Source: Microbacterium enclense (GTDB lineage Bacteria; Actinomycetota; Actinomycetes; Actinomycetales; Microbacteriaceae). Taken from it: 64,000 nt of DNA. Each line of letters opens with the position of its first letter. Position 1 is the first letter of the stretch. The position numbers were made by a program, and so were the translations under genes. Below the pieces are notes generated by a model, which saw nothing but the letters and a program-made list of their open reading frames with translations, did not search any database and was not told where the DNA came from. Where the stretch lies: assembly GCA_038182865.1 (NCBI GenBank), contig CP116226.1:496001-560000 (forward strand), given 5' to 3'. Positions 44,748 through 52,157 of this stretch are shown piece by piece.

Positions 44748-45833
44748 ATGACCGCAACCGACTTCGCCGCGCCCCCGGCGCCGGTGGTCGAGGTCGAGGC
44801 GCTGGGTGTCCGCATCGACGTCCGCGTGAGGTCGGAGATCTCGGAGTCGGGGCGACGTCTCATCCGTGACGCCTGGCGCGACTGTCGCGGTGGGTCGACG
44901 ACCGAGCCCCTCCGCCGCACCCTGGAACTCCCCGCCTCGATGTTCGACGATCTGGAACGCGGGCTCTCGGACCTGTCGACGCAGGTCACCCTCGAGGCTC
45001 TCCAGGCGCTCCGCGGGACTCGTCTGCTGCTGCACGCGGCGGCCGTCGCGACCGCCGACGGGCGCGTCATCGCTTTCATCGGACCCTCGGGCCGCGGCAA
45101 GACCACCGCCGCGCGTCACCTCGGCCGACACTTCGCGTACGTCAGCGACGAGTCGGTCGCCGTCGGCGACGACCTCTCCGTGACGGCGTACCGGAAGCCC
45201 CTCTCGGTCATCATCGAGGGGCACGCGCACAAGAGGCAGATCGCCCCGAGCGAGTTCGGTCTGCGCCCCCTGCCCGACGCGCCCCTGCACCTGGTCGGCA
45301 TGACGCTGATCGAGCGCCGACCGGACACGGATGCCATCGGCCTCGTCCCCGTCGACACCATCGACGCGATCTGCGAGATGACACCCCAGATCAGTTACCT
45401 CGCGGAGATGCCCTCCCCGCTGCAGCACCTCGCGCGCGTGTTCGACGCCGTCGGAGCTCCCTCGCGCCTCGTGTACCGCGACGCGACGGAACTCCCCGCG
45501 CTCGTCGAGGAGATGTTCGCATCCACTCCGGTCCCCGCGCCGGCGTGGACCGTGCCCTCCCCCGCGAACGGGGACGACTCGTGGAAGGTCGCACCGGTCG
45601 ACGACGCGATCATCGTCGACGGGCGCGCGTGCATCCTGCGCGACGGCGTGGTCACCGCTCTCGACCAGCGGGGTCGGCTCGCCTGGTGTCTGGCGCGCGA
45701 GGGCGCCACGGCGCAGCAGATCGCCGACGCGGCCGTCGGGGAATTCGGGGTGCCTCCGGAGGGATCGGCCCTCGCGCTGATCGAGCAGACCCTTGAGGAT
45801 CTGCGTGGACACGGACTCCTGGAGTCGGCGTGA
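44748..45833 (+). CDS. HprK-like P-loop kinase fused to a C-terminal PqqD-like domain
   Basis: A 361-residue two-domain protein. Residues about 60-260 resemble the HPr-kinase fold: LLLHAAAVATADGRVIAFIG leads into the P-loop GPSGRGKT (112-119), then YVSDESVAV with the acidic residue pair of the Walker-B-like strand, and EGHAHKRQIAPSEF. Residues about 285-360 look PqqD-like (AIIVDGRACILRDG, QQIADAAVGEFGV, LEDLRGHGLLE). Related kinases phosphorylate a serine of a peptide in some lasso systems, where a PqqD-like protein and a nucleotidyltransferase also occur. Here both partners are encoded 2-3 kb away. It is coupled to the signal peptidase gene by GTGA. Confidence 0.8.
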   Translation: MTATDFAAPPAPVVEVEALGVRIDVRVRSEISESGRRLIRDAWRDCRGGSTTEPLRRTLELPASMFDDLERGLSDLSTQVTLEALQALRGTRLLLHAAAVATADGRVIAFIGPSGRGKTTAARHLGRHFAYVSDESVAVGDDLSVTAYRKPLSVIIEGHAHKRQIAPSEFGLRPLPDAPLHLVGMTLIERRPDTDAIGLVPVDTIDAICEMTPQISYLAEMPSPLQHLARVFDAVGAPSRLVYRDATELPALVEEMFASTPVPAPAWTVPSPANGDDSWKVAPVDDAIIVDGRACILRDGVVTALDQRGRLAWCLAREGATAQQIADAAVGEFGVPPEGSALALIEQTLEDLRGHGLLESA

Positions 45834-46549
45834 GCGAGCCCCCGACGTCGACACCGACCGCCCCCTCGCGGCTCCGCCGCATCCGGCGGTCGCCGATCAC
45901 CCATCTTGTCGTCGCCTTCGTCATCCTCGCGCTCGTGCAGCTGTTCTTCGTCAAGCCCTTTCAGGTGCCGTCGGAGTCCATGTCCCCCACGCTCGAGACC
46001 GGTGACCGCATGCTCGCCAACCGCATCGCGCTCACGCTCTCCCCACCCCATGAGGGCGACATCGTGGTGTTCTCCCGCCCCGACACCTGGGAGTCCTCGG
46101 CGGACCCGAGCCCGTTACGCGTCGCGATCGGATGGGTGGGCGACCTCGTCGGGTTCGGCCCCAGCAACCTGGACGCTCTGGTCAAACGCGTCATCGGGGA
46201 GCCGGGAACCACCGTGCAGTGCTGTTCGGCCGAGGGAGCGGTGACCGTCGACGGAGTCCCCCTCGACGAAAGCTACGTGGTCAACGACCTCCCCTACACA
46301 CCGGGCGTCCTCGACTGCACGACGGTGCCGACCTCGTCGCGGTGTTTCGGCCCGATCGTCGTTCCGGACGACAGCTACCTGGTGATGGGCGACAACCGCG
46401 CCAATTCCGCCGACTCGGTCTACGGATGCCGCGGGCTCGCGACCGGAGCGACCTGCGCGCGCTTCGTCCCCCGCGAGAAGATGCTGGGCACGGTGTTCGC
46501 CATCATCTGGCCCCTCGACCGTGCGTTCTCCTCTCTCGACGGACGCTGA
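45830..46549 (+). CDS. lepB: Signal peptidase I (accessory copy)
   Basis: Type I signal peptidase of 239 residues with one N-terminal membrane helix (about 24-41). Catalytic serine S50 in VPSESMSPTL, general-base lysine K119 in LVKRVIGEPG, and the MGDNRANSADS box (D188-R190 region) are all present. Start is GTG at 45830 overlapping the kinase-PqqD fusion by 4 nt. The housekeeping lepB of actinobacteria normally lies near rplS/rnhB, so this is probably an extra copy dedicated to a locus-specific substrate. Confidence 0.9.
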   Translation: MSEPPTSTPTAPSRLRRIRRSPITHLVVAFVILALVQLFFVKPFQVPSESMSPTLETGDRMLANRIALTLSPPHEGDIVVFSRPDTWESSADPSPLRVAIGWVGDLVGFGPSNLDALVKRVIGEPGTTVQCCSAEGAVTVDGVPLDESYVVNDLPYTPGVLDCTTVPTSSRCFGPIVVPDDSYLVMGDNRANSADSVYGCRGLATGATCARFVPREKMLGTVFAIIWPLDRAFSSLDGR

Positions 46550-46552
46550 TCC

Positions 46553-48088
46553 TCACGGGGCGACGCGGCGCCAGAATTTGAACCCGACGATCTCGCCCTC
46601 CAGCTGATACGACCCGGTGACGAAGGCATCCAGTTGCGGGAAGTGGTCCTTCTCCGGCGGGCACCAGTTCGAGATGCCGCACGAGGTGGGCGATTCGACG
46701 ATGAGCGCGGGCGGGCGGGACGCGATGTCGTTGAAGTACTGCTGCGGCAGGCCCCCGTACGCCTGCTCCACCGGCAGCGAGTACGTGATGGGCGTCGGCG
46801 ACAAGCGGTCGGCGGCGGCGAGGATCCATGTCTCGGCGCCGTGCACGAGGACACGATCGTCGGGTGAGGTCTCGGCGACCACACGGTCGATGATCTGTTG
46901 CTGATACGACCCGGCGACGAAGGCACCCGCGTCCGAGCGGAACCACAGACCGAAGGCGGCGGAGGCGACCGAACTCGACAGGGCGAGCGCCACCACCGCG
47001 GTCATGGTCACAGTGACCGGCGCGCTCCGCCGCGAGAACGCCCGCGACAGGGCACGAGGCGGGATCCCCGGGGCCAGCTCCGACGCCGCGACGACGAGGG
47101 CCACCGCGAAGCCGGCGATCGCGACCACGAGATAGTGCGGATACGGCCGACCGGATGCCATCTGCGACAGCGCATCGATGACGCCGATGCCGAGGAACAC
47201 CGCGACGACGACCCGCGCGCGCGACACGGCATCCTGCGCGCGTCGGCGGACCGCCCACGCGACGACGACCAGTCCGAGCACGGCCACGACAGCGCTCGAG
47301 ACGAGGATCTGCGCCAGAGAAGCGAAACCCTCCAGACGCTCGCTGAGCGAGGCTCCACCCGAGTAGAAGAGGTTGTAGCGCAGGTACTGGTCGACGGCGG
47401 CACGGAGGGCGTCCCCGCTCCACAGCCAGAGGACGAGGCCTCCACCGATCACCGCGACCACCGCCGCTGCGACGAGGGCGAACGCGGCGCGCCGACGGCT
47501 CACGACCAGGATCAGGGCCGAGAGGGCGACGAGACCGAGCACGTTGTTCATCCGCGTGAACAGTCCGACGGCGAGCGCGAGTCCGACGATCGCGCCGACC
47601 CCGGCTGCGAGTCGCGCAGACGGCTCCCGTCCCACCCGAAGGGCAGCTTCGGCGACGACGGTGTAGGCGACGAGCTGGATGGGGAAGAGCCAGGTCTCGG
47701 TGAAGTTCCCGCCCTCGAACACGGCGAGGTAGCTCACTCCGGTGAGAGCGATCGCCGGCGCCGCCCACAGGCCGATCCGCCGAGACCAGAGCACTCCCGC
47801 CACGGCGAGGCCGAGAGCCAGCGCAAGGCCCTCGAGAAGCGGGGCGCCGACGATGCCGCCTCCGGCGCGCCAGGCCACGGCTTCGATCACGGCGAGCAGC
47901 GGGCCCTTGTGATCCCAGGAGTCGACGTAGGGCATGCCCCCGCGCGAGACGACCATGCCGGTGTAGAGGAACACCCCGGAGTCTCGACCGAGGTTCCCCG
48001 ACACCATCATCGGTACGGCGGTCACCAGAGCCACGAGGACCGAGGTACCGATCGCGGCGAGGGAGGCCGTCGAACGCAGGCCCGTCAT
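46553..48088 (-). CDS. Polytopic membrane glycosyltransferase-like protein (GT-C/GT39-like)
   Basis: A 511-residue membrane protein with about 10-11 helices. The first outer loop has GRDSGVFLYTGMVVSRGG and DSWDHKGPLLAVI, matching the acidic first-loop pattern of GT-C enzymes that use lipid-phosphate sugars (ArnT/PMT-like). The C-terminal outer domain (about 410-511) contains two cysteines (CGISNWCPPE). It forms an operon with VanZ and GT2 (4-nt overlap with VanZ), consistent with a GT2-made polyprenyl-phosphate sugar being its donor. Acceptor unknown. Confidence 0.75.
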   Translation of the reverse strand: MTGLRSTASLAAIGTSVLVALVTAVPMMVSGNLGRDSGVFLYTGMVVSRGGMPYVDSWDHKGPLLAVIEAVAWRAGGGIVGAPLLEGLALALGLAVAGVLWSRRIGLWAAPAIALTGVSYLAVFEGGNFTETWLFPIQLVAYTVVAEAALRVGREPSARLAAGVGAIVGLALAVGLFTRMNNVLGLVALSALILVVSRRRAAFALVAAAVVAVIGGGLVLWLWSGDALRAAVDQYLRYNLFYSGGASLSERLEGFASLAQILVSSAVVAVLGLVVVAWAVRRRAQDAVSRARVVVAVFLGIGVIDALSQMASGRPYPHYLVVAIAGFAVALVVAASELAPGIPPRALSRAFSRRSAPVTVTMTAVVALALSSSVASAAFGLWFRSDAGAFVAGSYQQQIIDRVVAETSPDDRVLVHGAETWILAAADRLSPTPITYSLPVEQAYGGLPQQYFNDIASRPPALIVESPTSCGISNWCPPEKDHFPQLDAFVTGSYQLEGEIVGFKFWRRVAP

Positions 48089-48561
48089 CGGCGCGCCTCC
48101 TCGAGGGTGATCACGTGGCGCTCACGCCAGCGCGCGAGGACCCGGCGATCGCGCTCATGGACCGCGAGGACGATGAGCGCGGCGACGGCGACGCCGATCC
48201 ACCCCCCGAGCGAGTTCGCGACGACGTCGTTGAGAGTCGCGAAGCGCGCCGGCAGAAACAGCAACTGGGCCCCCTCCAGACCGAGGGACACGAGAGGCAC
48301 GAGCGGGAGCGCCAGCCACAGCACGCGCGTCGGGAACACCAGGGCGAGGAAGAAGCCGAGGGGAAGGAACATCAGGACGTTCGCGGTCGCCTCGAACCAG
48401 CGATAGCCGTACCAGGACGGGACGCCGTTGCGATGGAGCACGGCCAGCAGGCGCTGGATCGCGCTCTCGTACCCCTGATCGATCGGCGTCGGCCAGAGCG
48501 TCGCGAGCAGGACGACGCACAGGCACAGCCCGAGCCCGACGGCGGCGATGGACAGGCGCAC
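48085..48561 (-). CDS. VanZ-family membrane protein
   Basis: A 158-residue membrane protein with four predicted helices and the VanZ pattern: NVLMFLPLGFFLALVFPTR, LGLEGAQLLFLPAR and TLNDVVANSLGGWIG. VanZ proteins are linked to glycopeptide tolerance in enterococci, but most actinobacterial members lie in surface-glycan loci with unknown function. Start is GTG at 48561, 1 bp after the GT2 gene. Confidence 0.85.
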   Translation of the reverse strand: MRLSIAAVGLGLCLCVVLLATLWPTPIDQGYESAIQRLLAVLHRNGVPSWYGYRWFEATANVLMFLPLGFFLALVFPTRVLWLALPLVPLVSLGLEGAQLLFLPARFATLNDVVANSLGGWIGVAVAALIVLAVHERDRRVLARWRERHVITLEEARR

Positions 48562-48562
48562 G

Positions 48563-49354
48563 TCAGCCGCGTGCGGGGGCGGTCCCGGCGGCGCGCGAAC
48601 GGGACCCCCGGCCCGCCGTCACGATGTCGACGCGCCACAGCTCGGCGAACGCGCGCGCCGCGAAGCGCACGAGCCGCCGCGGAGGCAGCACGTGACGCGA
48701 GCGCCCTTCGCCCCACATCGTGCCTTGCACCATCGCGGCTCGACGAGGGATGCTCGCCACCGCGACGTAGCGCATGCGCAATCCGATCCGGGCCTCGGCG
48801 ATCGAGAAGTGCACGTGCGGGACGAGCGCGTCGGCGGGAACGGCAGCAACGAGCTCGGCAAGCGTGTCGGGGCGATACGCGCGCAAGGGGGTGTTCACGT
48901 CGGGGACCGATCGTCCGCACAACATCAGGACCGCGAGGCGGACGAGACCGCTCAGTCCGCGGCGGAACCATGGATCGGTTCGACCGCGACGCACCCCGTG
49001 CACGACATCGGCGTCGACATCGTCGAGGGCGAGAGCGACTCGGGCGATGTCATCTCCATAGAACTGGCCGTCGCCGTCGACATGGACGATCACGCTCGAG
49101 CCCTCGCGAAGCCCCTCGGCGTAGGCCGCGAGCGCCGTGGGGCCGTGGCCGCGGTTCTGAGGTGCCCGCACCACCTCGGCGAGTCCAGCGGCTGCGGCCG
49201 CCGTCTCGTCGGTCGACGCATCGTCGAGGACGACGATCGACACGGGCGTATCGATCGCGGCGAACGAGGCCCGGATTTCCGCGAGGAACGAGGGCAGGGC
49301 TTCGGCCTCGTTGTAGGCCGGTATCACGACGACAACCCGGTCTCGTTCCCGCAC
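48563..49354 (-). CDS. Glycosyltransferase family 2 (polyprenyl-phosphate sugar synthase-like)
   Basis: A 263-residue GT-A enzyme without membrane helices. VVVVIPAYNEAEALPSF opens the nucleotide-binding domain, DDAST (44-48) and the DxD VHVDGDGQF (D93, D95) bind the metal-sugar nucleotide. It resembles dolichol-phosphate-mannose-synthase-like GT2 enzymes. Start is GTG at 49354 with GGAG 8 nt upstream; the frame is open further but overlaps the divergent gtrA promoter. GtrA is encoded divergently and is a common partner of such enzymes. Confidence 0.85.
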   Translation of the reverse strand: MRERDRVVVVIPAYNEAEALPSFLAEIRASFAAIDTPVSIVVLDDASTDETAAAAAGLAEVVRAPQNRGHGPTALAAYAEGLREGSSVIVHVDGDGQFYGDDIARVALALDDVDADVVHGVRRGRTDPWFRRGLSGLVRLAVLMLCGRSVPDVNTPLRAYRPDTLAELVAAVPADALVPHVHFSIAEARIGLRMRYVAVASIPRRAAMVQGTMWGEGRSRHVLPPRRLVRFAARAFAELWRVDIVTAGRGSRSRAAGTAPARG

Positions 49355-49416
49355 CCTGGATTCTCCACTCTCTCCCGAGCTGAATTCGCCCGGTGCCTCC
49401 CCCGAACATGTAGCGT

Positions 49417-49899
49417 ATGACACTCGTGGGGCGCAGCCGGAATCTTCGTCGTGCCGGCGCACTGTCGGCACGGTTCCTCATCGTGGGCGCGATCAGCACC
49501 GCCATCGAGATCGCGGCGTTCAACCTGCTGATGCTCGCCGGCGTCGGTCCCGTCGCCGCGAAGGTCATCGCCTCCCTCATCGCGCTCGTGAACGCCTACG
49601 TCGGCAACCGTCAGTGGGCCTTCCGCTCACGCTCCCGCGACGGCGCCGGGCGTCAGATGGTCCGCTTCCTCCTCGTGAACGCCGCCTGCACCGCGATCGG
49701 CGCGGGATCGGTGTGGCTCGGAGTACGCGCCCTCGAGGCGCTCTTCGGTGAGGCCGGCCCCGTCGGCCTCAACCTCGTGAACCTCGCCTCGATCGCGGCG
49801 GTGACGGTAATTCGCTTCGCGCTGTACCACTACATCGTGTTCCCTCGCTCGACCGCGATTCCGGGGCCGAGCGAGGGCTCGGGTAGGCTCGCCCCGTGA
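49417..49899 (+). CDS. GtrA-family membrane protein (polyprenyl-phosphate sugar flippase-like)
   Basis: A 160-residue protein with four membrane helices and the GtrA pattern RFLIVGAISTAIEIAAFNLL and NAYVGNRQWAFRS (conserved NRxWxF). GtrA proteins are thought to flip a sugar-phosphate-polyprenol made by a GT2 partner, here the divergent GT2. There is no Shine-Dalgarno sequence; TAGCGT at 49411-49416 directly abuts the ATG, so the leaderless in-frame GTG at 49426 is an alternative start. Overlaps the next gene by 4 nt. Confidence 0.88.
   Translation: MTLVGRSRNLRRAGALSARFLIVGAISTAIEIAAFNLLMLAGVGPVAAKVIASLIALVNAYVGNRQWAFRSRSRDGAGRQMVRFLLVNAACTAIGAGSVWLGVRALEALFGEAGPVGLNLVNLASIAAVTVIRFALYHYIVFPRSTAIPGPSEGSGRLAP
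49884..49898 (+). promoter_or_regulatory. Possible leaderless promoter inside the end of gtrA-like gene
   Basis: TAGGCT (49884-49889), 6 nt, GTG at 49896. No Shine-Dalgarno precedes this start, although coupling to the upstream gene (GTGA) is also possible. Confidence 0.4.
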
Positions 49900-50177
49900 A
49901 AACCGCCCCCCGCGTCCTCGGCATCCTGTCCCTGCTCGCGGCTCTCGGGGCGATCGGCGTGCAGGTTCTCGTCGTCGGTCTGCTGTGGGCGGCCTTCACA
50001 CAGCCGCTGCCCCTGCAGAGCACGCTCCTGCTGGGAACGGCCGGCGCGCTGCTCGGTTTCGCCCTGGCCGTCGTCGGCGCGATCCTGCGTCGCGGGGTCG
50101 GCCCGCTGCTGGCCATCGCCGGCCTCATGAACCTCGGGCTTCTCGCTGCGTACGCCTACCTCTTCAGCATCCTCTGA
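49896..50177 (+). CDS. Small three-helix membrane protein
   Basis: A 93-residue very hydrophobic protein (MKTAPRVLGILSLLAALGAI...) with three predicted membrane helices at about 7-33, 42-65 and 69-91. No family recognised. Start is GTG at 49896, overlapping the GtrA-like stop by 4 nt. A hairpin begins at its stop codon. Small proteins in this position may support the flippase, but nothing in the sequence shows it. Confidence 0.7.
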   Translation: MKTAPRVLGILSLLAALGAIGVQVLVVGLLWAAFTQPLPLQSTLLLGTAGALLGFALAVVGAILRRGVGPLLAIAGLMNLGLLAAYAYLFSIL

Positions 50178-50215
50178 CCGTCCCTCCGTCCCGTGTCGGA
50201 GACGACGGGACGGTC
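50176..50215. terminator. Bidirectional hairpin between convergent genes
   Basis: GACCGTCCC (50176-50184) pairs with GGGACGGTC (50207-50215), 9 bp, with a partly structured 22-nt loop. It includes the stop of the small membrane protein gene and lies just beyond the stop of the convergent DUF4012 gene, so it may end transcription from both sides. Confidence 0.6.
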
Positions 50216-50222
50216 GGCCGCC

Positions 50223-51989
50223 TCAGCCGCAGGACACCTCGGTGATGTGCGAGGGGACGGGGTTCACCATCGGCGTGTGCACGAGCGACACGTCGTCGCC
50301 GTTGTCGGGCGCCCCCTCGAAGGTCACGCTCAGCGAGTGCGTCGTCTGCGGGTCGTTCGTGGAGAACAGACGAGCGACGGGCCGACCGAGGTGCTCGCCG
50401 GTGGTGACCGGCACGTCGACGCCGTCGAAGCTCGCCTTGACGAACGTCGCCCCGCTGGGTCCGTAGAACTGCATGTCGGTGCCGATCGTCCCCTTGGGGA
50501 AATGCTTGCCCGCGTCGACGTACCGGACGAGACCGTCCGAGGTCGCGCGGTCGAGCGCGTTCGTGAACGTGACCGTCGTCGTGTACGTGGGGACGGCCGA
50601 ACAACGGTTCACCGAGACATCGGCCGACATCCACGTGTAGTAGCTCAGCTTCGCCTCGGTCAGGTCGTTGATGAACACCCCCAGCGTGGTCTGCTGGTCG
50701 TCATCGGTCGACGGCAGCGGTCCGAGCAGGCGCGAGCCCGCGAACGCCGCGCGCGTGGTGTCGTCGAACGAGTAGAAGTACACCCGGTTCTCATCGACGG
50801 CGCGCACGAGAGCGGTCGCGAAGGACACGGGCGCGAAGTCTCCCGACGACACCGCATCGAAGACCTCGACCGCCGCCGAGGCGAAGAACGCGTCCTGGTC
50901 CGCGTTGTCGGGGTAGCGCGCGTACACGTCGCTCAGCAGGATCTTCACGGCATCCGACGACGTCAATTGGTCGCCCGTGGCGAGCGTGATCGGCCCGGTC
51001 GCATCGAGGAGGTACGACAGCGTCACGGGATCGATCGACATGACGCCGTCGACGGGCGTGCCGAACGACTCGGTCCAGTACGCCCGGGCGAAATCGGCCG
51101 ACATGGCGAAGTCGGGCGTCGACGTGATGTCCTGCGAGTACCGGCCGATCTTGTCGTCGTACAGCTTCACGACCTCGGGATCCAGCGGCAGGATCGACTC
51201 CTTCCGCGTGTTCGTGAAGTCGCGGCTCGTCGCCTGCTGGGCGATCTCCATCTTGCCGTTCTCGACCTTGAGGAGAACCACGGATGCCGGGATGCCCCCG
51301 GTTCCACGCGCCTCGGCGTTGTTCTGGACCAGCAGCAGGTAGTTCTTCGCTCCGTCGGCGCCCATCAGGGAGGGCAGCACCGGCATGAGCGCGATGGCGC
51401 GGGACAGCGCCGGCTGGAGACCGCGCACCGCACCGGTGAGCTGGCCGAGCGGGCCTTGGAGTACGCCGGGCGTCTCGGCGACGTCGACGTCGCGCACCGC
51501 GTCGGCGGCGCGATCGGCGGCGCTCGAGGCGGTCGAGAGAGGCCCGGAGAGCTGCGAGATCGCCGCGACGTCGAACGCCCCGTCCTTCGGCCGCAGCAAG
51601 GCGGGGTCGACGTCGGCGAGGGCGGGCAATGCCCCCTGGGCGAGTTCGTCGACGGCGACGGTCGACTCCCGCACGGCGTGCAGCGTGGGGCCGATGAAGG
51701 GCGCCTGCTCCGCGATCTGCCACGGCAACGTGTCGGCGGCGCTCCGTGCGCGGGCGGCGTGGCCCTGCAGCTCCTCGATCGACGACGCGAGTGCCGTCCG
51801 GTCGTCGGCACCGAACTGTCCCTGCATCTTCGTCACCAACGGGACGGCGGCGCGCAGCTCCTTCTGGGCGATGAACCCGCCGATCGCCACGGCACCGGCC
51901 AGGGCGACGAGCACGGCGGTCAGGGCTCCGAGGGCGAGCCAGGCGATCACCGCGGGGCGGAGTCGACGGGTCGGGACAGTTCTCGACAT
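50223..51989 (-). CDS. DUF4012-family membrane protein (copy 2)
   Basis: A 588-residue paralog of the protein at 17960-19852: short basic N-terminus, one membrane helix (about 14-38), helical stalk, then the DUF4012 region with YLLLVQNNAEARGTGG, DGVMSIDPVTLSYLLDATG and VKILLSDVYARYPDNAD. The ATG at 51989 has GGA upstream; a TTG at 52037 in frame lacks an RBS. Unlike copy 1 it has no coiled-coil/repeat partner gene. Divergently transcribed from a glycosyltransferase gene through overlapping -10 elements. Confidence 0.85.
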   Translation of the reverse strand: MSRTVPTRRLRPAVIAWLALGALTAVLVALAGAVAIGGFIAQKELRAAVPLVTKMQGQFGADDRTALASSIEELQGHAARARSAADTLPWQIAEQAPFIGPTLHAVRESTVAVDELAQGALPALADVDPALLRPKDGAFDVAAISQLSGPLSTASSAADRAADAVRDVDVAETPGVLQGPLGQLTGAVRGLQPALSRAIALMPVLPSLMGADGAKNYLLLVQNNAEARGTGGIPASVVLLKVENGKMEIAQQATSRDFTNTRKESILPLDPEVVKLYDDKIGRYSQDITSTPDFAMSADFARAYWTESFGTPVDGVMSIDPVTLSYLLDATGPITLATGDQLTSSDAVKILLSDVYARYPDNADQDAFFASAAVEVFDAVSSGDFAPVSFATALVRAVDENRVYFYSFDDTTRAAFAGSRLLGPLPSTDDDQQTTLGVFINDLTEAKLSYYTWMSADVSVNRCSAVPTYTTTVTFTNALDRATSDGLVRYVDAGKHFPKGTIGTDMQFYGPSGATFVKASFDGVDVPVTTGEHLGRPVARLFSTNDPQTTHSLSVTFEGAPDNGDDVSLVHTPMVNPVPSHITEVSCG

Positions 51990-52057
51990 CACATTCCGTT
52001 CACGCCGCGAGTGGGCACCCGGCGTAGCGCGCGACAAGGTCCGGCCGCGCAGATGGG

Positions 52058-52064
52058 TATGCTA
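52058..52064. promoter_or_regulatory. Overlapping divergent -10 elements
   Basis: The heptamer TATGCTA reads TATGCT (52058-52063) on the plus strand and TAGCAT (52059-52064) on the minus strand, both TANNNT. It sits 94 nt upstream of the plus-strand glycosyltransferase start and 69 nt upstream of the minus-strand DUF4012 start. No -35 is obvious in either direction. Confidence 0.5.
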
Positions 52065-52157
52065 CCTGAGTCGGGTGCAACGTCTGCTGGGCACATTCCG
52101 GTGCGGCGGACCCCGTTGTGCGCTCGACCTTCCTGCCCCCGACAGACGAGGAGACGC

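Noticed and set aside
41666..45833. Lasso peptide gene cluster
   Set aside because: Kinase, nucleotidyltransferase and PqqD-like parts are present, but there is no asparagine-synthetase-like cyclase, no B2-type protease and no precursor peptide.
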